DNA from: Bacteroidales bacterium
Lineage (GTDB): Bacteria; Bacteroidota; Bacteroidia; Bacteroidales; UBA932
Length of the DNA: 64,000 nt
Assembly (NCBI GenBank): GCA_024398105.1
Contig: JAKSJP010000007.1
Span: forward strand, 22,522-86,521
Direction of reading: 5' to 3'
Numbering within the stretch: the first letter of the stretch is position 1; each line of letters starts with the position of its first letter. This document shows positions 60,105 to 64,000 of the stretch, piece after piece. Under the pieces are notes generated by a model that saw only the letters and a list, made by a program, of their open reading frames with translations, was not told the DNA's origin and did no database searches. The position numbers and the translations under genes were made by a program.

Positions 60105-60974
60105 ATGAGTTTGAAAATCGTTGTACTTGCAAAGCAGGTACCGGACACACGAAACGTGGGAAAGGATGCGATGACCGCTGAGGGCACAGTGAACCGTGCC
60201 GCCCTTCCTGCTATCTTCAATCCGGAAGATATGAATGCCTTGGAGCAGGCTCTCCGTCTCAAGGAGCAGTATCCAGGCACTACAGTTGGAGTCCTCACAA
60301 TGGGTCCTCCACGTGCTGGCGAAATCATCCGCGAAGGTCTTTATCGCGGTGCAGATACAGGCTGGCTCCTTACTGACAGACTTTTCGCCGGAGCTGATAC
60401 TCTCGCAACATCCTATGCACTCGCAACCGCAATCAAGAAGATCGGCGACGTGGACATCGTGATCGGTGGTCGTCAGGCTATCGACGGTGATACCGCACAG
60501 GTAGGTCCTCAGGTTGCCCAGAAGCTCGGCCTCAACCAGGTTACATACGCTGAGGAGATCGAGAAGTGCGAGGACGGAAAGCTTACCATCCGCAGGCATA
60601 TCGACGGCGGTGTGGAGACAGTGGTTGCTCCTATGCCTTGCGTCGTTACAGTGAACGGAAGCGCAGCACCTTGCCGTCCTGCAAATGCGAAGCTTACCAT
60701 GAAGTACAAGAGAGCCACATGTCCTCTTGAGCGTCCTGCTGACGACAAGTATGCCTATCTCTATGAGCAGCGTCCTTACCTCAACCTCAACCAGTGGAGC
60801 GTAGCTGACGTGGACGGTGATCCGTCACAGTGCGGTATGGCAGGTTCTCCTACTAAGGTGAAGGAGGTTGTGAACATCGTGTTCCAGGCCAAGGAAAGCA
60901 AGACTCTCACATCATCAGATGCTGATATCGAGGGTCTCGTCAAGGAATTGTTGAACGACAAAATCATCGGATAA
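60105..60974 (+). CDS. etfB: Electron transfer flavoprotein, beta subunit
   Basis: The 289-residue small ETF subunit (FixA type). It opens LKIVVLAKQVPDT, includes FNPEDMNALEQALRLKEQ and the nucleotide-binding DIVIGGRQAIDGDTAQVGP typical of EtfB, and ends with the alpha-binding tail. It carries the AMP (or the bifurcating FAD in bifurcating ETFs); the DGDTAQVGP segment is present in both types, so bifurcation cannot be judged by eye. It is followed 11 bp later by etfA and then an acyl-CoA dehydrogenase, the usual three-gene set in anaerobic Bacteroidota. Confidence 0.94.
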   Translation: MSLKIVVLAKQVPDTRNVGKDAMTAEGTVNRAALPAIFNPEDMNALEQALRLKEQYPGTTVGVLTMGPPRAGEIIREGLYRGADTGWLLTDRLFAGADTLATSYALATAIKKIGDVDIVIGGRQAIDGDTAQVGPQVAQKLGLNQVTYAEEIEKCEDGKLTIRRHIDGGVETVVAPMPCVVTVNGSAAPCRPANAKLTMKYKRATCPLERPADDKYAYLYEQRPYLNLNQWSVADVDGDPSQCGMAGSPTKVKEVVNIVFQAKESKTLTSSDADIEGLVKELLNDKIIG

Positions 60975-60985
60975 TCCAAGTCATT

Positions 60986-62008
60986 ATGAACAACGTATTT
61001 GTATATTGCGAGATCGAAGGCACAAAGGTTGCCGAAGTATCTCAGGAGCTCCTGACCAAGGGTCGCAAGCTCGCAGATGAACTTGGTGTCCAGCTCCATG
61101 CCATCGTTGCCGGCACAGGCATCAAGGGAAAGGTAGAGGAGCAGATCTTCCCATACGGAACAGACAAGATCTTCGTATTCGACGCAGAGGGTCTCTTCCC
61201 ATACACATCAGCACCTCACACAGACATCCTGGTGAACCTCTTCAAGGAGGAGCAGCCTCAGATCTGCCTCATGGGTGCTACAGTCATCGGCCGTGACCTC
61301 GGTCCAAGAGTCTCATCGTCACTTACCAGCGGACTTACCGCAGACTGTACCCAGCTCGAGATCGGAAGCTTCGACGACAAGAAGACAGGTCAGCACTATG
61401 ACAACCTTCTCTATCAGATCCGTCCTGCATTCGGCGGCAACATCGTCGCTACCATCGTGAACCCTGAGCATCGTCCTCAGATGGCGACAGTCCGTGAGGG
61501 TGTCATGAAGCGCGAGGTCCTCGACGTGAACTACAAGGGAGAGGCTGTCTATCCGGACGTTGCCAAGTATGTACCTGAGGCTGACTTCGTAGTGAAGGTC
61601 ATCGACCGTCACATCGAGGTTGCAAAGCACAACCTCAAGGGCGCTCCTATCGTGATCGCAGGTGGTTACGGTGTAGGCTCAAAGGAGAACTTCGACCTTC
61701 TCTTCAAGCTCGCCAAGGAACTCCACGGTGAGGTCGGCGCTTCACGTGCGGCTGTTGATGCAGGCTGGGTTGACCATGACCGTCAGATCGGCCAGACAGG
61801 TCTCACAGTCCATCCTAAGGTATACATCGCATGTGGTATCTCAGGACAGATCCAGCACATCGCAGGTATGCAGGATTCAGGTATCATCATCTCCATCAAC
61901 ACAGATCCGGATGCTCCGATCAACAAGATCGCTGACTATGTGATCACAGGTTCAGTGGAAGAGGTCGTACCTAAGCTCATCAAGTACTATAAGCAGAATA
62001 ACAAGTAA
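60986..62008 (+). CDS. etfA: Electron transfer flavoprotein, alpha subunit
   Basis: The 340-residue large ETF subunit (FixB type). The FAD-binding C-terminal domain shows PIVIAGGYGVGSKENFDLLFKLAKELHGEVGASRAAVDAGW, GQTGLTVHPKVYIACGISG and HIAGMQDSGIIISINTDPDAPI, all classical EtfA signatures. The N-terminal domain pairs with EtfB. It accepts electrons from the acyl-CoA dehydrogenase encoded 5 bp downstream, or delivers them to it for enoyl-CoA reduction. Confidence 0.95.
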   Translation: MNNVFVYCEIEGTKVAEVSQELLTKGRKLADELGVQLHAIVAGTGIKGKVEEQIFPYGTDKIFVFDAEGLFPYTSAPHTDILVNLFKEEQPQICLMGATVIGRDLGPRVSSSLTSGLTADCTQLEIGSFDDKKTGQHYDNLLYQIRPAFGGNIVATIVNPEHRPQMATVREGVMKREVLDVNYKGEAVYPDVAKYVPEADFVVKVIDRHIEVAKHNLKGAPIVIAGGYGVGSKENFDLLFKLAKELHGEVGASRAAVDAGWVDHDRQIGQTGLTVHPKVYIACGISGQIQHIAGMQDSGIIISINTDPDAPINKIADYVITGSVEEVVPKLIKYYKQNNK

Positions 62009-62013
62009 TCGAT

Positions 62014-63738
62014 ATGGCAAACTATTACAGCGATCACCCGGAACTTAAGTTCCATCTTGATAATCCGCTCATGAAGAGGATCGTCGAGCTCAAGGAGCGC
62101 GACTATACCGAGAGCGAGAAGTTCGAAGATGCTCCTGTTGACTACGAGGATGCCATTGAGAACTATGACCGTCTCCTCCAGATCACAGGAGACGTCGCAG
62201 CAAACATCATCGCAGCGAATGCTGAGAGCGTAGACCTTGAGGGTCCACATCTCGAGAACGGCCGCATGATCTATGCAAGCAAGACTGTCGAGAACATGGA
62301 GGCAGCCACCAAGGCAGGTCTCTGGGGTCTTGACATGCCACGCCGCTACGGCGGACTCAACATCCCTATGACAACTTTCTCAATGCTCTCCGAGGTCATC
62401 TCAGCAGCTGATGCCAGCTTCCAGAACATCTGGTCGCTCCAGAGCTGTATCGATACTCTCTATGAGTTCGGTAGCGAAGAGCAGAGACAGAAGTATATCC
62501 CTCGCGTCTGTGCAGGCGAGACCATGTCAATGGACCTCACCGAGCCTGATGCAGGTTCAGATCTCCAGAGAGTCATGCTCAAGGCAACCTTCGACGAGAA
62601 GGAGAACTGCTGGAGACTCAACGGTGTGAAGAGATTCATCACCAACGGTGACTCGGACATCCACCTCGTGCTTGCGCGTTCAGAGGAAGGAACAAAGGAC
62701 GGCCGTGGCCTTTCAATGTTCATCTATGACAAGAGAGAGGGTGGTGTCGACGTACGTCACATCGAGCACAAGCTCGGTATCCATGGTTCACCTACCTGTG
62801 AGCTTACATACAAGAATGCGAAGGCAGAGCTCTGCGGAAGCACCCGTCTCGGTCTCATCAAGTATGTGATGGCTCTCATGAACGGTGCCCGTCTCGGTAT
62901 CGCAGCTCAGTCTGTAGGTGTCGAGCAGGAGGCTTACAACGAGGCTCTCGCTTATGCTAAGGAGCGTGCTCAGTTCGGTACGAAGATCGTGGACATGCCT
63001 GCAGTTTACGACATGATCTCACGTATGAAGGCTAAGCTTGACGCAGGCCGCAGCCTTCTTTACCAGACATCACGCTACGTAGATATCTACAAGGCACTCG
63101 AGGATATCCAGAGAGACCGCAAGCTGACCGCAGAGGAGAGAGACGAACTCAAGAAGTACTCACGTCTTGCTGACGCCTTTACTCCAATGGCAAAGGGTAT
63201 GAACTCTGAGTATGCGAACCAGAACGCCTACGATGCTATCTCTGTCCACGGTGGTTCAGGTTTCATCATGGAGTACAAGAGCCAGCGTCTTTTCCGTGAT
63301 GCACGTATCTTCTCTATCTACGAGGGTACCACACAGCTCCAGGTCGTAGCAGCTATCCGCTACATCACCAACGGAACATATGTGAACATCATCAAGGAGA
63401 TGCTTGAGAACGAGGTTTCTGAGAACCTCCAGGGTCTCAAGGAGCGTACAGCTCAGATGCTCGAGAAGCTCGAGACAGCCATTGCTACCGTCAAGGAGCA
63501 TGCAAACCAGGATGTCCAGGACTTCCTCGGCCGCCGTCTCTACAACATGACCGGTGACATCATCATGTCACTTCTCATCCTCTCTGACGCAACCAAGGCA
63601 CCGGAGCTCTTCGAGAAGAGCGCGAATGTCTATGTGCGCATGGCAGAGGAAGAGGTCAACGGACATGCATCTTACATCGCGGCGTTCCGTCCAGAGGATC
63701 TCGAGTACTTCAAGGCTCGCGAGGCAGCAGCTGAATAA
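62014..63738 (+). CDS. Acyl-CoA dehydrogenase (ETF-linked, long form)
   Basis: A 574-residue FAD-dependent acyl-CoA dehydrogenase. Typical segments are TEPDAGSDLQ (FAD and substrate), NGVKRFITNGDSDIHLVLAR, YAKERAQFGTKI and, with the likely catalytic base E437, IYEGTTQLQV. It is about 190 residues longer than short-chain enzymes and carries a C-terminal helical extension (about 465-574) as in DmdC-like or membrane-linked forms. With EtfAB it probably reduces an enoyl-CoA in fermentation or oxidises an acyl-CoA. Substrate is not known; aryl-acryloyl-CoA is one possibility given the aromatic operon nearby, but that is speculation. Confidence 0.92.
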   Translation: MANYYSDHPELKFHLDNPLMKRIVELKERDYTESEKFEDAPVDYEDAIENYDRLLQITGDVAANIIAANAESVDLEGPHLENGRMIYASKTVENMEAATKAGLWGLDMPRRYGGLNIPMTTFSMLSEVISAADASFQNIWSLQSCIDTLYEFGSEEQRQKYIPRVCAGETMSMDLTEPDAGSDLQRVMLKATFDEKENCWRLNGVKRFITNGDSDIHLVLARSEEGTKDGRGLSMFIYDKREGGVDVRHIEHKLGIHGSPTCELTYKNAKAELCGSTRLGLIKYVMALMNGARLGIAAQSVGVEQEAYNEALAYAKERAQFGTKIVDMPAVYDMISRMKAKLDAGRSLLYQTSRYVDIYKALEDIQRDRKLTAEERDELKKYSRLADAFTPMAKGMNSEYANQNAYDAISVHGGSGFIMEYKSQRLFRDARIFSIYEGTTQLQVVAAIRYITNGTYVNIIKEMLENEVSENLQGLKERTAQMLEKLETAIATVKEHANQDVQDFLGRRLYNMTGDIIMSLLILSDATKAPELFEKSANVYVRMAEEEVNGHASYIAAFRPEDLEYFKAREAAAE

Positions 63739-63759
63739 TTCACAGACTTCGATACATGC

Positions 63760-63794
63760 AAAAAGACCGACCCGAATGGCCGGTCTTTTTGTTG
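63760..63794 (+). terminator. Terminator of the etf-acyl-CoA dehydrogenase operon
   Basis: AAAAAGACCG (63760-63769) and CGGTCTTTTT (63781-63790) form a 10-bp stem with an 11-nt loop. The A-rich and T-rich ends make it suitable in both directions. Confidence 0.85.
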
Positions 63795-63829
63795 ATGGTC
63801 TTTCCAGTCTCCTCCCAGATTACCCGCTT

Positions 63830-64000
63830 CCCACCTACGTCACTTTCGGCGCTATCTGCGTTAGGTGGTCATTCCTGGTTCCCACCTACGTCAATTTCGG
63901 CGCTATCTGCGGTAGGTGGTCATTCCTGGTTCCCACCTATGTCACTTTCGGCGCTATCTGCGGTAGGTGGTCATTCCTGGTTCCCACCTATGTCACTTTC
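63830..64000. repeat. 51-bp tandem repeat with internal inverted repeat (continues past the window)
   Basis: Units start at 63830, 63881, 63932 and 63983, exactly 51 bp apart; the fourth is cut by the window end. Each full unit begins CCCACCTA and has TAGGTGG about 25 bp later, so CCACCTA and TAGGTGG can form a stem around a loop of about 23 nt containing TTTCGGCGCTATCTGCG. Units differ at only a few positions (C/T after CCACCTA, C/A in the loop, T/G before TAGGTGG). The 15-bp separator TCATTCCTGGTT plus flanks is constant. Nothing in it resembles a gene. Confidence 0.9.

Noticed and set aside
63830-64000. CRISPR array at the window end
   Set aside because: The whole 51-bp unit repeats, including what would be spacers. 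There are no unique spacers and no cas genes nearby.
63776-64000. Open frame across the tandem repeat (17-residue peptide repeat PTYVTFGAIC...)
   Set aside because: It stays open only because the period is a multiple of three. It starts inside the terminator stem-loop, has no promoter and its composition is not protein-like.

Overview
The window looks like a chromosome segment of an anaerobic, carbohydrate-fermenting member of Bacteroidales (Bacteroidota), probably an uncultured gut lineage. Three things support this. Many genes follow the Bacteroidota promoter pattern TTTG, then 19-20 bp, then TAnnTTTG. Envelope families typical of the phylum are present: BACON and DUF4988 lipoproteins, S46 dipeptidyl-peptidase, M64 peptidase, and a Wza/Wzc capsule export pair. 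Metabolism is built on ferredoxin- and ETF-linked enzymes. All calls come from reading the sequence; no database search was run.

Positions 1 to about 7,650 are the right-hand part of an integrated mobile element whose left end lies outside the window. Leftward it carries a Toprim primase, a DUF4099/DUF3945 protein and an ArdC-like antirestriction protein. Rightward it carries an HTH regulator, an unusual AT-rich three-gene cassette (GHKL ATPase, STAS-like DUF4325 protein, two-TM membrane protein), a DUF3853 protein and a tyrosine integrase. The region between the two arms holds a palindromic operator overlapping a consensus promoter.

Positions 7.7-29.8 kb hold nucleotide-sugar and capsule genes: galE, a UDP-glucuronate-type epimerase, manC, manA, nagB, a FlaA1/CapD dehydratase, wza, wzc, ugd and a cytidylyltransferase/GHMP-like fusion. 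These are interleaved with secreted arabinoxylan-degrading enzymes (GH10, GH43, GH54) and a DEAD-box helicase. A 580-bp gap at 13.85-14.42 kb appears to encode two related small RNAs.

Positions 29.9-39.6 kb carry peptidases and hydrolases (type B carboxylesterase, CocE/NonD hydrolase, S46 and M64 peptidases, HAD phosphatase), a DUF819 membrane protein and tRNA-Ala(TGC). Three unrelated proteins here share an in-frame KDHGTGS peptide encoded by a common 17-bp DNA core.

Positions 39.7-45.1 kb form a clear aromatic amino acid fermentation operon: iorA, iorB, paaK, an aminotransferase and a hotdog thioesterase. Positions 45.2-53.5 kb encode four consecutive surface lipoproteins, including a collagen-like/EF-hand/LRR protein and a subtilase. 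Positions 53.6-60.0 kb form a probable iron-handling operon: porin, imelysin, di-haem cytochrome and CcsBA cytochrome c assembly protein. Positions 60.1-63.7 kb are etfB-etfA-acyl-CoA dehydrogenase. The window ends inside a 51-bp tandem repeat in which each unit can form a hairpin.
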